This document shows positions 14,111 through 25,070 of a DNA stretch of 64,000 nucleotides, in pieces (the stretch's first letter is position 1; every line of letters begins with the position of its first letter). The position numbers and the translations under genes were made by a program. Below the pieces are notes generated by a model, which had not been told where the DNA came from, did no database searches, and saw nothing but the letters and a program-made list of their open reading frames with translations. Origin of the DNA: Corynebacterium singulare (GTDB lineage Bacteria > Actinomycetota > Actinomycetes > Mycobacteriales > Mycobacteriaceae); contig NZ_CP010827.1 in assembly GCF_000833575.1 (NCBI RefSeq), positions 1,537,993 to 1,601,992 of the forward strand. Reading direction: 5' to 3'.

Positions 14111-15042
14111 TGCGTATCGTCCTTCCTAAAGACGGTTCCCTCTGGGTAATCCTCACGGTTGTAGTTGTTGGGCAGCACCATCGTGCCAATGCCTCCCATG
14201 GTGAGCAGTTCCAACAGCACGGCGTGGGCAATGCGACCATCAATGACGTGGGCAGCATTTACCCCACCCTCGACGGCCATAAGGCACGACTCCATCTTGG
14301 GGATCATTCCAGAGTCCAGGCCGGGAAGGAGGTTTTTCAGCTTGTCAATCTCAATCTTGGACACCAGTGAGTCACGATTAGGCCAGTCGGTGTACAAGCC
14401 CTCCACATTGGTGAGGATGACAAGGCGCTCAGCGCCTAATGCCTCTGCCAAGGCTCCGGCGGCTACATCGGCGTTGATGTTATACACTTCGCCATCGTGG
14501 CCAGGGGCAATTGTCGAAACCACCGGAATCCGTCCGGCCTCAATGATGTCCATAACAGCCTCGGGATTCACGTTGACAATGTCTCCCACCATGCCGATGT
14601 CCGTGGGCTCTCCGTCGACCTGAACGAGGCGTTTGCGGGCACTGAACAAACCTGCATCCTCGCCGGAAGTACCCACGGCATAGGGCCCGTGGGAGTTAAT
14701 CAGATTGACTAGGCCGCGGCCTACCTGGCCAAAAAGCACCATGCGCACAACATCCATAATTTCGGGTGTCGTGACGCGGAAGCCGCCCTTAAACTCGCCC
14801 TCGATACCCAGCTTGCCCAGCATCTCATTGATCTGTGGGCCGCCGCCATGCACGACCACGGGTTTCGCGCCGACGGTACGGAGAAACACCATGTCGGCGG
14901 CAAAAGCAGCCTTGAGTGACTCATCCACCATGGCGTTACCGCCATACTTAACCACGACAATCTTGTCACGGTAGTGCTGCAGCCATGGCAACGCCTCCGC
15001 CAGCACGGTAGCGCGGTCAGCACTGGACAAACCCTGAATCAT
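14107..15042 (-). CDS. argB: Acetylglutamate kinase
   Basis: Phosphorylates N-acetylglutamate, the committed step for arginine in organisms that recycle acetyl groups through ArgJ. 311 residues. The amino-acid-kinase motifs KYGGNAM (residues 32-38) and VVHGGGPQI (63-71) are present. An extra N-terminal helix of about 20 residues precedes the fold. Such an extension is known in hexameric, arginine-inhibited kinases including that of C. glutamicum, so feedback inhibition is likely here. It overlaps argD by ATGA. Confidence 0.97.
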
Positions 15043-15060
15043 CAGTCCTCCTTTAAAATT

Positions 15061-16218
15061 CTACGAGCTGTACGCGGAATTGATTTCCACGTAGTCATGG
15101 GAGAGATCAGTGGTGCGTACAAAGGCCGTACCCGGTCCACCCGTGCCGAGATCAACGCGTACGTCAATGTCTGTACCGGACAGGTCCACGTCGCGCGCGC
15201 CCGGCGCACCGGTGGAACCGAGGCACACGGCCTGCTCATTGAAATAGACGGAGATATTGTCGGGGTCCATTTCCGCCTCCGCCATGCCTACAGCGGCAAG
15301 CACACGACCCCAGTTGGGATCAGACCCAAACATGGCGCATTTGAAGAGGTTGTCGCGACCTAGAGTTCGTGCGGCGTTCAAGGCCTGCTCGTCGGTCGCG
15401 GTGCCCTCGACGGTGATCTTCACACGTTTGGTTACACCTTCGGCGTCTGCCTGAAGCTGGTCTGCAATATCGGAGCAGACCTCCAAGACGGCGGCATCGA
15501 GTTCTTCTTGGCTGGGTTCTATGCCGGAAGCACCTGATGCCATGATGATCACGGTGTCATTGGTAGAGGTCGAACCATCAACGTCCAAAGTGTTAAAGGT
15601 CTTATCGCTGGCATTCTGCAGCGCGGAGTGTAGCGCCTCGGGGCTTGCTGCTGCGTCGGTGGTCAGGCACACGAGCATCGTCGCTAGGGAGGGCGCCATC
15701 ATGCCCACGCCCTTGCCCATCGCCCCAACGCTCCAGCCATTGCCGGAAAAGGTTGCTTCCTTGACCACCGTATCGGTCGTCATGATGGCCTCCGCGGCTG
15801 CGTGACCATGTGCCTTATCCGCACCTAGGTTGCCCGCCACATCGTCAATACCAGCCAGAGCCTTGTCCATCGGCAGCACTTCACCAATCAGACCCGTCGA
15901 ACATGCAGCGATGTCAGCCGCCGGGATAGCAGTTCGTTCGGATACCGCCGCCACCATGGCCGCAGCATCCTTATCGCCCTGCACGCCGTTGCAGGCATTA
16001 GCATTTCCCGAGTTATAGATGACCGCCTGCAGTTGACCATTCGCCACCGCCTCACGGGAAAGCTTAACGGGTGAAGCAACCACGCGGTTTCGGGTAAACA
16101 CGGCCGCAGCATTGAAATTAGGACCCTGGTTGATAACGAGCGCCATATCAGGCTTGCCGGAGGGCTTAATTCCAGCAGTTGTTGCTCCAGCAATGAAACC
16201 AGCGGGGGCGGTAATCAT
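15061..16218 (-). CDS. argJ: Glutamate N-acetyltransferase / ornithine acetyltransferase
   Basis: Transfers the acetyl group from N-acetylornithine to glutamate, closing the arginine acetyl cycle. Family members may also use acetyl-CoA. 385 residues. The precursor cuts itself before a Thr that becomes the nucleophile. Here it is T180 in [12 protein letters not shown]. The oxyanion-hole region STGLIGE is at 107-113. It is second in the arg operon, 55 nt after argC and 18 nt before argB. Whether it is mono- or bifunctional cannot be read from the sequence. Confidence 0.96.
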   Translation of the reverse strand: MITAPAGFIAGATTAGIKPSGKPDMALVINQGPNFNAAAVFTRNRVVASPVKLSREAVANGQLQAVIYNSGNANACNGVQGDKDAAAMVAAVSERTAIPAADIAACSTGLIGEVLPMDKALAGIDDVAGNLGADKAHGHAAAEAIMTTDTVVKEATFSGNGWSVGAMGKGVGMMAPSLATMLVCLTTDAAASPEALHSALQNASDKTFNTLDVDGSTSTNDTVIIMASGASGIEPSQEELDAAVLEVCSDIADQLQADAEGVTKRVKITVEGTATDEQALNAARTLGRDNLFKCAMFGSDPNWGRVLAAVGMAEAEMDPDNISVYFNEQAVCLGSTGAPGARDVDLSGTDIDVRVDLGTGGPGTAFVRTTDLSHDYVEINSAYSS

Positions 16219-16273
16219 CAGTGTGTCTCCTTCGGTTACGTGAGAGGTACTACTCGAGGCTTTGTGAAAAGGC

Positions 16274-17317
16274 TTAAGGCGCCACGGCCGCTTGCGGGAG
16301 ACCGAGGGCTTCTTCCCATCCCAGGGTCAGGTTCATACACTGCACGGCCGCACCCGCAGTACCTTTGCATAGGTTGTCCAGCGCGGCGGTAATAATCAGA
16401 CGCTGTGCATTCTCATCCGCGTGCGCCTGTATATGGACCATGTTGGTGCCGACGACGTTCTGCGTTTCCGGCTGTTTTCCTTCGTCTAGTACGTGACAGA
16501 AGGGCTCGTCAGCGTAGAAGTCACGGAATACCTCATAGACGCTGTGCTTATCGACGTCCCCCTTGAGCGGCGCAGTGATCGTTGCCAAGATGCCTCGGGG
16601 CAACGGGGCAAGGACGGGAGTGAAGCTTACCGACACGGTGTCGTCAGTAAAGGGTTGCAGGTTCTGGACGACCTCGGGTGTATGACGGTGGGTTCCACCA
16701 GGCTTATAGGCTTTGAGGTTGCCCATGGTTTCCGCGCCCAGCTGGGCAACTGACGCCTTCTTACCTGCTCCGGAAACGCCCGTAATCGCGATGATAGAAA
16801 GCTCTGGCTCGATGAGCTTCTTCGCCACTGCCGGCAAGGCGCCCAGGGTTATCGCGGTGGGGAAACACCCCGGCACGGCAACTCGGTTGCTACCCTGAAG
16901 TTTCTCACGGTTGCCGGGAACCTCCGGAATGCCATAAGGCCATGAGCCGGCATAGTCCCCGCCGTAGTAGGCATCCCAATCATCCTTATTGCGCAGCCGG
17001 AAATCTGCCGCACAGTCAATCACAGTGACAGACTCCCCTAGCTGCCAACCAATCTCCGCTGAGTGACCATGGGGCAGACCGAGAAAAACAATGTCGTGGC
17101 CGGCGAGATTGGCCGGTGTAGTGTCCTCAATGACACGATCCGCCAACTGCGGCAGATGCGGCATGAGTTCAGATACTCGTTGTCCGGCGTTGGAATGTCC
17201 AGTGAGTGAGCCGATACGCAGCTCGCCGGACAGATAGGCCGGGTGGGAGAGCAACAGGCGCAGGATTTCGCCGCCTGCGTACCCTGTGGCTCCTGCGATT
17301 GCTACTGAAATAGTCAT
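16274..17317 (-). CDS. argC: N-acetyl-gamma-glutamyl-phosphate reductase
   Basis: NADPH-dependent reduction of N-acetylglutamyl phosphate to the semialdehyde. 347 residues from the ATG at 17317. The Rossmann motif GATGYAGGE is at residues 9-17 and the catalytic Cys is C151 in VPGCFPTA. An upstream ATG at 17338 would add 7 residues, but a TAGGGT -10 element sits 7 nt before the chosen start, which marks a leaderless mRNA and decides the start. It is the first gene of argCJBDFR. Confidence 0.95.
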   Translation of the reverse strand: MTISVAIAGATGYAGGEILRLLLSHPAYLSGELRIGSLTGHSNAGQRVSELMPHLPQLADRVIEDTTPANLAGHDIVFLGLPHGHSAEIGWQLGESVTVIDCAADFRLRNKDDWDAYYGGDYAGSWPYGIPEVPGNREKLQGSNRVAVPGCFPTAITLGALPAVAKKLIEPELSIIAITGVSGAGKKASVAQLGAETMGNLKAYKPGGTHRHTPEVVQNLQPFTDDTVSVSFTPVLAPLPRGILATITAPLKGDVDKHSVYEVFRDFYADEPFCHVLDEGKQPETQNVVGTNMVHIQAHADENAQRLIITAALDNLCKGTAGAAVQCMNLTLGWEEALGLPQAAVAP

Positions 17318-17324
17318 GGAGCTC

Positions 17325-17363
17325 ACCCTAGCAAACAATGCAGTGGACCGAATGTTATTCAGG
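17325..17363 (-). promoter_or_regulatory. argC leaderless promoter with ArgR operator candidate
   Basis: The -10 TAGGGT (17325-17330) lies 7 nt before the ATG. The near-palindrome CCTGAATAACATTCGG (17348-17363 on the minus strand) covers the -35 region. Its TGAAT..ATTC core resembles ARG boxes, so ArgR binding would block RNA polymerase. Binding is inferred. Confidence 0.5.
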
Positions 17364-17395
17364 AAAGGAATTCCCTGTTTACCTCATCTTAAAAT

Positions 17396-17448
17396 CACCA
17401 ACACCCGGAAGTCTCCACTTTGAACGTGGATTTTCCCGGGTGTTGGTG
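17396..17448 (-). terminator. Terminator between the secreted protein gene and argC
   Basis: A perfect 13-bp stem (CACCAACACCCGG / CCGGGTGTTGGTG) encloses a second small hairpin (TCCAC / GTGGA). On the minus strand the stem is followed by TGATTTTAAG. It isolates arg transcription from the gene upstream. Confidence 0.8.
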
Positions 17449-17492
17449 AAGGAAAGGAAGGAGGTATAAAAAGAAGGAATGAATAAGGATGG

Positions 17493-17945
17493 CTAGAGGG
17501 CGCGGGAAGAGATGGAACCCATACCTTCTGGTCCCGAGACAGCCTTCTTGCCGGCGTAACCCAGGTAGCCCTTCGGCCCCACAAAATGCAGGCCACCCTG
17601 GTTATCGGCCACGACGGTTACCTCGTTGAACTGGTGAATCTGGCCTGGCTGCAGGTGCTTAAACTGCTCAGCCACCATGCCTTGGTTCCAGCAGCCGGCA
17701 TGGGAACGGCCGGCGTGGTAGCTGAACTGTGGAACCAACTCGTTCGGCGGGTTGCACTCTGGGCGGGTGGCCCGTGCACCAGAAGAAAGGCAGCTGATGT
17801 AGGTGCCGTCAATGTTGGTGGCGTCGCAGGTTACTGTGCCGTCGGCGTTTGAGAAACCGTGTGTGGGGTTGGCTGAGGCCAATGGCGCCACAGCCAAGGC
17901 ACTGCCGATTGCGGCAGTAGCGGCAAGACGGGAAATGAATCGCAT
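17493..17945 (-). CDS. Secreted four-cysteine protein of unknown function
   Basis: 150 residues from the ATG at 17945, which has an AAAGGA site. A clear signal peptide (positive start, hydrophobic core, cleavage near ASA-NP at about residue 25) predicts export. The mature protein of about 125 residues has four Cys (in VTCDAT, YISCLS, PECNPP and AGCWNQ), enough for two disulfides, and a Gly-rich C-terminal half. I recognise no family. It stands alone between pheT and argC with its own terminator, so it is probably a single-gene transcript. Confidence 0.8.
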   Translation of the reverse strand: MRFISRLAATAAIGSALAVAPLASANPTHGFSNADGTVTCDATNIDGTYISCLSSGARATRPECNPPNELVPQFSYHAGRSHAGCWNQGMVAEQFKHLQPGQIHQFNEVTVVADNQGGLHFVGPKGYLGYAGKKAVSGPEGMGSISSRAL

Positions 17946-18095
17946 AGTGAGGATAATCCTTTCGGTGTGGAAACGCTGTGCCACCCAGGTTATGGCGCAG
18001 CCCACACCTGCGCCACAGGAAGGGGATCGCTCCCCGACCTACCGTGTCCTCTGCGGTTCTCCCGGCCGCCTCATACCAGCTGCTCAGGCCGCGCG

Positions 18096-20618
18096 TTAGG
18101 CGCGCATTTCCGCACCCAAGCGTTGCTTCGCCAGCTCCGCGGCAGCAAGACGGTGCTCGTTAACCTCATCATCCGTTAGCGTGCGGTCACCGGCACGGAA
18201 AAGCAGCTGGAACGCTAGGGACTTTTTGCCCTCACCAAGCTGCTCGCCACGGAAGACATCGAAGAGCTCCACAGACTCCAGAAGCTCACCGGCACCCTCT
18301 TCAACCACCAGGCGAACCTGCTCAGCAGGGGTCTCCTCGTCTACGACCAAAGCAATGTCCTGGTGCAGCGCCGGGAACGCGGATAATACCGGTGCCGGGA
18401 ACTTCTCATCCAGAGGCAATGCGGTGACGTCAAGCTCCATGGCACAAGTACGCGCCGGAAGCTCAAGCGCCTCAAGGACCTGCGGGTGCAGCTCACCTGC
18501 GTAGCCCACAACGGACTCCGCGCCGTCCTCACCAGCAACGACGATGGCAGCACAGCGGCCCGGGTGCCACGGCAACTGCTCCGCAGCCTTAACGGTGACG
18601 TCAACCCCTGCAGCGCGTGCCGCCTGGCGTGCGGACTCGATGGCATCGGCATAACTATAGGCGCGTCCACTACCCCACGGACCTTCGTGTTCGATATTGC
18701 CAGTGGCCACGGTGGCCACGTGCAGCGGCTGCTCTGGCAAGGTGTTCAGAAGTTCAGAGACGACATCGTCGCTCGGGCGAGAATCCACCGAGGGCATCGG
18801 AGAGGATTCAGCGCGCTTGAACGCCACCTGCTGCAGACCGAAGAGGGCGAGGTCATGGCGACCACGGGCGACATTGCGTGCAATAGCTTCCAGCATGTTC
18901 GGCAGCAGAGTCGTGGACAAGATGGCCTTGTCGGACTCCAGCGGGTTCTGCACGGCTACGGTCTGGCGGCGAACATCATCCTTGTCCAAGCCCCACACGT
19001 CGAAGGTGTCGTTGGCCACGAACGGCGACGGCAACACTTCGGCATAGCCGGCGTACGCCAGGCCGTGCCCGATGGCGCGGCGTCGTTTCTGCGCCGGGGT
19101 TAGTCCGCGGCCTCCGGCCGGCGTCGGCAGGATGGTCGGGATATCTTCCAAGCCTTCCAGACGCAGGATTTCCTCAATCAGGTCTACATCCATGCCGATG
19201 TCCGTGCGCCACGTGGCCGGGGTAACCTGCAGCTCATCACCGTTGTCGGTGACGTCACAGCCCACCTCGCGCAGGCGCTGGATAACGGTCTCACGGGAGT
19301 ACTCCACGCCGGCGTACTCGCTGGGCTTAGCGGTGCGCAGGGTGATGGGATCGCGCTTGGCGACGTCTCCCACGAGCGTCCGGCCAGACTCAATGGTGCC
19401 GCCGGCAATCTGCTGCAGCAGCGCGCAGGCGACGTCGAGGGCGACCTCAACGATGGCTGGATCCACACCGCGCTCGAAGCGGCGAGACGCCTCCGAGGAC
19501 AGCTTGTGGCGGCGAGACGTGCGGGCGACGGTAATCGGATCCCAGATGGCGGATTCGAAGTAGACGTCCGTGGTCTCATCGGAAATTTCGGAGGTCGTAC
19601 CGCCCATCACTCCGGCGAGCGACTGGATTCCGTTGTCATCGCAGATGACCACGTCGCCGGCAGACAGCTCACGCTTGACGTGGTCCAGGGTCTCAAACTT
19701 CTCCCCTTCCGCAGCATTGCGCACCACAAGATTCCCGCTGACCACGTTGGCGTCGAAGGCGTGCATCGGGGCACCCAGCAACAGCATGACGTAGTTGGTG
19801 ACGTCGGTAGCCACGTTAACGCTGCGCTGGCCCGACAGCATGAGCTCGCGCTCCATCCAGAACGGCGTGCGGGCGGTGGGATCAATACCCGAGACCTTGC
19901 GCAGGCCAAAGCGCTGGGCTTTGGTTTCGTCCCGCAGGTCAACGTCGATAAGCGCGCCCTGCGGCTGCGGAACAGCCGACGTTTCCACTCCAGTCACGCT
20001 CGGGTCCTGTGCCACGTCCGGGAAGGTGAGGTCGAACGCCGAAGCGACCTCTCGCGTCAATCCACGTGCAGACAGTGCGTATCCGCGATCCGGGGTGATG
20101 TTGACGTCAAAGACGGTGTCTGACAGCCCAATGATGGGACGGGCGTCCTCTCCAATCTTGTCCGCTACCTCATCACCCAGCACGATAATGCCGTCAGCCT
20201 TCGGGCCGAATCCGAGCTCGGCGGCGGAACACATCATGCCGTTGGAGATGTGGTCATAGGTCTCACGCGCGGCGATTCTGAAACCGCCAGGCAGCTCAGC
20301 CCCCGGAAGGGAGACCACCACGTAGTCGTTAAGGCGGAAGTTACGGGCACCGCAAATAATGCCCTGCAGCTCCCCCGTACCATTGGCCTGCCCCACGTTG
20401 ACCTGGCAATAGCGAATCGGCTTCTTAAACTGCGTGAGTTCCTCGATCTCAACGACCTGGCCAATCACGAGCGGGCCCGTAGTCTCCGGAAGCGCCTCGT
20501 AGCCCTCCGTTTCGAAGCCCACGCGGACGAATCCGGAATCGAGGTCCTCAGAGGACACGCTCCAGCCGGAGTTTGCAGTGCCCAGGATGCGGGTAACCCA
20601 GTCTTGGGAAATAAGCAT
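18096..20618 (-). CDS. pheT: Phenylalanyl-tRNA synthetase beta chain
   Basis: Large subunit of the alpha2-beta2 enzyme that charges tRNA-Phe. 840 residues. In order: an EMAP/tRNA-binding domain (about 40-150), B3/B4 editing domain (about 220-380), B5 domain (about 410-480), a class II-like catalytic core without active site, and the C-terminal ferredoxin-fold anticodon-binding domain beginning near LSAFPALHQDIALVV. The ATG has an AAAGGA site. It lies 26 nt after pheS, as is normal. Confidence 0.97.
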   Translation of the reverse strand: MLISQDWVTRILGTANSGWSVSSEDLDSGFVRVGFETEGYEALPETTGPLVIGQVVEIEELTQFKKPIRYCQVNVGQANGTGELQGIICGARNFRLNDYVVVSLPGAELPGGFRIAARETYDHISNGMMCSAAELGFGPKADGIIVLGDEVADKIGEDARPIIGLSDTVFDVNITPDRGYALSARGLTREVASAFDLTFPDVAQDPSVTGVETSAVPQPQGALIDVDLRDETKAQRFGLRKVSGIDPTARTPFWMERELMLSGQRSVNVATDVTNYVMLLLGAPMHAFDANVVSGNLVVRNAAEGEKFETLDHVKRELSAGDVVICDDNGIQSLAGVMGGTTSEISDETTDVYFESAIWDPITVARTSRRHKLSSEASRRFERGVDPAIVEVALDVACALLQQIAGGTIESGRTLVGDVAKRDPITLRTAKPSEYAGVEYSRETVIQRLREVGCDVTDNGDELQVTPATWRTDIGMDVDLIEEILRLEGLEDIPTILPTPAGGRGLTPAQKRRRAIGHGLAYAGYAEVLPSPFVANDTFDVWGLDKDDVRRQTVAVQNPLESDKAILSTTLLPNMLEAIARNVARGRHDLALFGLQQVAFKRAESSPMPSVDSRPSDDVVSELLNTLPEQPLHVATVATGNIEHEGPWGSGRAYSYADAIESARQAARAAGVDVTVKAAEQLPWHPGRCAAIVVAGEDGAESVVGYAGELHPQVLEALELPARTCAMELDVTALPLDEKFPAPVLSAFPALHQDIALVVDEETPAEQVRLVVEEGAGELLESVELFDVFRGEQLGEGKKSLAFQLLFRAGDRTLTDDEVNEHRLAAAELAKQRLGAEMRA

Positions 20619-20644
20619 TGTTCTTCTCTATCCTTTCTGGGTTC

Positions 20645-21700
<1,056 letters not shown>

Positions 21701-21788
21701 TTACCTTCTTCTCGCAGAAAAACTAACGCGAGCTATCTTACCGTGCTACCAGACACCTGTGCCCACCAGCCCTAGGGCAGTCAGAATG

Positions 21789-22589
21789 CTAGATGGCCTG
21801 TTGCTTGGCTGACTCGTACAGGCAAATGCTGGCCGCCGTGGCCAGGTTCAACGACTCTGCGCGGCCAAGAATCGGAATGCGTACCCGCATGTCCGCCTCA
21901 TCTTGCAGATCGCCGAGCCCATGGGCTTCGTTACCAAACAACCATGCCGTGGGCTGGGAAAGGTCTGCGTCCGCGAGGTCTACTTCCCCATCCGCTGCCG
22001 TGGCCAACACCTGCATCCCGGATGAGCGCAGCTTTCCTAGAACGTCCTTAATATTGGGGTCTCGGGCAACGGGGATGTGGAACAGCGAGCCTGCCGAAGC
22101 TCGCGCCACCTTGCAGCCCAACGGATCCACAGTCTCCCCTGCAAAAATAACGCCATCAGCGCCCATGGCATCGGAGGTCCTAATCAGCGTTCCTGCATTG
22201 CCTGGCTCGGACGTGAGCACTGGAACAGACACCAGCTTCGGCTTACCCGCCATAATCTTGCCCGCTGTCCACAGAACAGGACGGCACACAGCGAACAAAC
22301 CTGTGCTCGTTGCCGTATCCGAGAGATGCTTCGCTGCCTTATCTGTGATGGGATGCACGTAGACGTCCATATATCCGCATGCCGTCACAATATGGGCAAA
22401 ACGCTCCGCAGCTTTTTCGGTCACAAAAACGTCCGTCGCCGCACCCGTGGATACTGCCGCATCGACGGCGTTTTCGCCCTCAATAATGAAGCGCTCTGCC
22501 TTCTTGCGGTTGGCCGTTCGGTGCAGTTTGGCGGCATTGACCACGCGAGGGGTGCGCTCCGTAAAGGCAGCCGAAAAATCTAATTCCAT
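21789..22589 (-). CDS. TrmH/SpoU family RNA 2'-O-methyltransferase
   Basis: SAM-dependent methyltransferase of the SPOUT class that methylates ribose 2'-OH in rRNA or tRNA. The exact site is not predictable. About 266 residues from the ATG at 22589. Three SPOUT motifs appear: EPGNAGTLIRT, LFGNEAHGL and SLNLATAASICLYE, the last two forming the cofactor knot. The N-terminal 100 residues are the substrate-binding domain. An ATG 10 codons upstream is possible, but a TACGGT -10 element exactly 7 nt before 22589 argues for a leaderless start there. Confidence 0.9.
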   Translation of the reverse strand: MELDFSAAFTERTPRVVNAAKLHRTANRKKAERFIIEGENAVDAAVSTGAATDVFVTEKAAERFAHIVTACGYMDVYVHPITDKAAKHLSDTATSTGLFAVCRPVLWTAGKIMAGKPKLVSVPVLTSEPGNAGTLIRTSDAMGADGVIFAGETVDPLGCKVARASAGSLFHIPVARDPNIKDVLGKLRSSGMQVLATAADGEVDLADADLSQPTAWLFGNEAHGLGDLQDEADMRVRIPILGRAESLNLATAASICLYESAKQQAI

Positions 22590-22596
22590 GGCCTTG

Positions 22597-22602
22597 ACCG
22601 TA
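22597..22602 (-). promoter_or_regulatory. -10 element of the SpoU-family gene
   Basis: TACGGT on the minus strand, 7 nt before the ATG at 22589. It lies inside the longer alternative reading frame, which it argues against. Confidence 0.45.
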
Positions 22603-22657
22603 CCCACCAATCGGGGCATTGAAAAGTCCCGCCGCGAGTGCTACTCCCCCGTCTAAA

Positions 22658-22694
22658 CATCAACCCTCACCCCAGGACGATGCGAGGGTTGATG
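22658..22694 (-). terminator. Terminator after the alkaline phosphatase gene
   Basis: An 11-bp perfect stem (CATCAACCCTC / GAGGGTTGATG) with a 15-nt loop. TTTAGAC follows on the minus strand. It lies 56 nt after the phosphatase stop. Confidence 0.75.
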
Positions 22695-22749
22695 ATGGTG
22701 ATAACGGGGAGACGTCGACAAGCACGGCACCGAAGTCCGCCAAGAATTC

Positions 22750-24408
22750 CTAGCGCAGGCCAACCTTTTGAGCCAGGTGAACAAGTGCCTGCGGGTTGAT
22801 GCTGACAAGTCCGGTCTGCTGAGCAAGTGCCGCAAGCGCTGCCACTACAGCTGCGAGGATGCCCATACCGGCGGCAACGCCAGCGCCAAAGTTCGTGCTG
22901 CTGCCAGCTTCCCCATCGTGTTTCGGGGTCTTGCTGGGCTCGGACGGTTTCTCATCTTCGGACGGCTTCGGGGCTTCCTCGGACGGAGACTCGTCGCCCG
23001 AAGCAGTGGCACCTTCAGTCCACCACTGGTCGAAGACGAGATTGGCCACCGTGGTGTTGTCAATGAAATCACCACGCACCGGATCGGTTCCCGCAGCGTG
23101 AGCCTTAATGTCCGCAGAACCTGCGCCCTTGAAGAAGAATGGAACAAGCTGGTTCGTGTGCTGGCCGGAGTACCAGCCGTGGCGGCCAACCTCCTCCTTT
23201 GCGCCTACCATAGCGTTGAACTTGTTGTCCGCTTCGGGGTTCTTGTCCGTCGGAACCTCGTTGGCACCAGACAAGTATCCAGTCTCGTGGTCAGCGGTGA
23301 CGATGAGGAGGGTGTCCTCCCAGGAGGAGTTCTTTTCAACCCACTCAATCGCCGCATCGACGGCCTTGTTGAAGTCCTGGGTTTCCTCAATATCGCGTAC
23401 CGGGTTATTGCCGTGTCCAGCCCAGTCGATGGCACCGCCTTCAATCATGACGGAGAATCCATCGTCATCCTGGCCCAGCGCATTCAGCGCACCGGTAGTC
23501 ATAGTGGGCAGATCCACAACATCGTTGAGTTTGTCCGAGTACGGGGCCTCGGCCTCACCGGTGCGGGAATTCTGGAGGGTGGAGCCTACCTGGGCGATGC
23601 CCCAGTACTTCGTGCCCGGCTCGACGTCACCGCCGGCCATCTTCTGAAAGTCATCGTTGGACTCAAAGTAGGTCCAATCAGTCTGGCCCTCAGATAGCTT
23701 GGCGTAATCATCCTCGTAGATGAAGCTGTAGTCCGGAGTATCGAGCTTCTCATGGTCGTTGTTGTAGAAGGGGTGGCCAGCGGCCATCACAAGGTCGAGG
23801 TCGCTGCCGAGCATCTCCTTGGTAATGTCCTGCAGCTTATCGCGGTCCATGTTGTGTGCGGCCCACGCAGCAGGAGTTGCCTCGGAGTAGGCCACCGAAG
23901 AGACTACGCCGGCAGACTTTCCCTGCTTCTTCGCACGCTCCGACATGTTTTCTTCCTTCATGCCGTAGTGCGACATGCCGAGGATTCTGTTGTTGGTCTT
24001 AACGCCAGTCGCCATAGCTGTACCCGCGGCAGCAGAGTCCGTGATCTTGCCCTCCGTGACATACTCATGGGTCTTCCACGCCTGTTCCGGATCGTAGGAA
24101 CCACCCATAGGGAACGTTGCCATGGACAGTCGGTTGAACTCCTCATAGGACTGAACCGGCTCGCCGTCCTTCTCTTTAAGTTCCTCATCGCCGAAGTCAC
24201 CGTCGACGAGGTACTTCGACTGACCTGTCTCATAGAGATTGGTCAAAGCTAGGTGGCCATAGCCCATGCCATCACCAATCATGTAGATGATGTTCTTGGG
24301 GCCAGTGTGAGTATCCTCAGCGGCAACCGCTGGGCTCATACCCAGGGCAGCAACGGAGGCAGAAGTTACAACTGCCACGGCAGAGGTGGCGAAACGCGAG
24401 AGTGTCAT
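22750..24408 (-). CDS. Secreted alkaline phosphatase with C-terminal membrane anchor
   Basis: Hydrolyses phosphate monoesters outside the cytoplasm, a usual response to phosphate shortage. 552 residues from the ATG at 24408 (AAGGATA site). A longer frame to 24522 adds an N-terminus that spoils the signal peptide. The signal peptide ends near AVAAEDT. Metal and active-site motifs are MIGDGMG, TDSAAAGTAMATG (nucleophile Ser) and TADHETGYL. Near the C-terminus a Pro/Ser/Glu-rich linker leads into a hydrophobic Ala-rich helix (about 505-535) and a short tail, suggesting it stays tethered to the membrane. Confidence 0.93.
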   Translation of the reverse strand: MTLSRFATSAVAVVTSASVAALGMSPAVAAEDTHTGPKNIIYMIGDGMGYGHLALTNLYETGQSKYLVDGDFGDEELKEKDGEPVQSYEEFNRLSMATFPMGGSYDPEQAWKTHEYVTEGKITDSAAAGTAMATGVKTNNRILGMSHYGMKEENMSERAKKQGKSAGVVSSVAYSEATPAAWAAHNMDRDKLQDITKEMLGSDLDLVMAAGHPFYNNDHEKLDTPDYSFIYEDDYAKLSEGQTDWTYFESNDDFQKMAGGDVEPGTKYWGIAQVGSTLQNSRTGEAEAPYSDKLNDVVDLPTMTTGALNALGQDDDGFSVMIEGGAIDWAGHGNNPVRDIEETQDFNKAVDAAIEWVEKNSSWEDTLLIVTADHETGYLSGANEVPTDKNPEADNKFNAMVGAKEEVGRHGWYSGQHTNQLVPFFFKGAGSADIKAHAAGTDPVRGDFIDNTTVANLVFDQWWTEGATASGDESPSEEAPKPSEDEKPSEPSKTPKHDGEAGSSTNFGAGVAAGMGILAAVVAALAALAQQTGLVSINPQALVHLAQKVGLR

Positions 24409-24493
24409 CTGTGAAGTTATCCTTGCGAAACGTGACGAGTAATGAACAGCTGGAAGATTAATATTCACGCGTGACAGCCGGGCTACTGGTCTG

Positions 24494-24522
24494 TATATAG
24501 AAGATGAATGAATAAATAACAA
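24494..24522 (-). promoter_or_regulatory. Promoter of the alkaline phosphatase gene
   Basis: TTGTTA (24517-24522), 17 nt, TATATA (24494-24499) on the minus strand, giving a 5' leader of about 80 nt. The spacer holds ATTC-ATTC tandem units. They could be part of a response-regulator site (PhoR binds direct repeats in corynebacteria), but this is a guess. Confidence 0.5.
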
Positions 24523-24567
24523 CTATCGCGTTGGATCGCGGAAGCGCCGAACCCCAGGGACGCACAA

Positions 24568-24604
24568 AGCCCACCTTCTCCCAGTGTATGGGAGCAGGTG
24601 GGCT
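24568..24604 (-). terminator. Terminator of the infC-rpmI-rplT operon
   Basis: Stem AGCCCACC / GGTGGGCT with an inner CTCCC / GGGAG stem, 27 nt after the rplT stop. TTTGTG follows on the minus strand. Confidence 0.75.
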
Positions 24605-24630
24605 CAGAATAACGCGTCTACGTCAGGTGC

Positions 24631-25014
24631 TTAGGCAGCCTTCGGAGCGTTGACGTCCTCCGGCAGAGCAGCCTTAGCGGCCTCGCAGAGTGCGGAGAAA
24701 GCCTCGAAGTCATTGACGGCAAGCTCAGCGAGGATCTTGCGGTCGACCTCGATCTCAGCCAGGCGCAGGCCGTGGATGAGACGGTTGTAGGTGATGTCAT
24801 TCATACGAGCAGCCGCGTTGATGCGCTGGATCCACAGCTTGCGGAACTCGGACTTACGGGCGCGACGATCGCGGTAAGCGTAAGTCATGGAGTGCAGCCA
24901 CTGCTCCTTGGCCTTACGGTACAGGCGGGAACGCTGGCCGCGGTAGCCCTTAGCGGACTTCAGGATCGCGCGGCGCTTCTTCTTGGCGTTAACTGAGCGC
25001 TTTACTCGTGCCAC
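24631..25014 (-). CDS. rplT: 50S ribosomal protein L20
   Basis: Primary 23S rRNA-binding assembly protein of the large subunit. 127 residues. It is very basic at the N-terminus ([20 protein letters not shown]) and carries the family segment [15 protein letters not shown]. The start is GTG at 25014. It is the last gene of infC-rpmI-rplT. In several bacteria L20 represses this operon by binding the mRNA. The site for that here is not evident. Confidence 0.97.
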   Translation of the reverse strand: MARVKRSVNAKKKRRAILKSAKGYRGQRSRLYRKAKEQWLHSMTYAYRDRRARKSEFRKLWIQRINAAARMNDITYNRLIHGLRLAEIEVDRKILAELAVNDFEAFSALCEAAKAALPEDVNAPKAA

Positions 25015-25070
25015 AGTAATACTTCCTTATCTTGATTGTGAGTGTGTGGGGATGGGGAGTTCGGCGCTAA

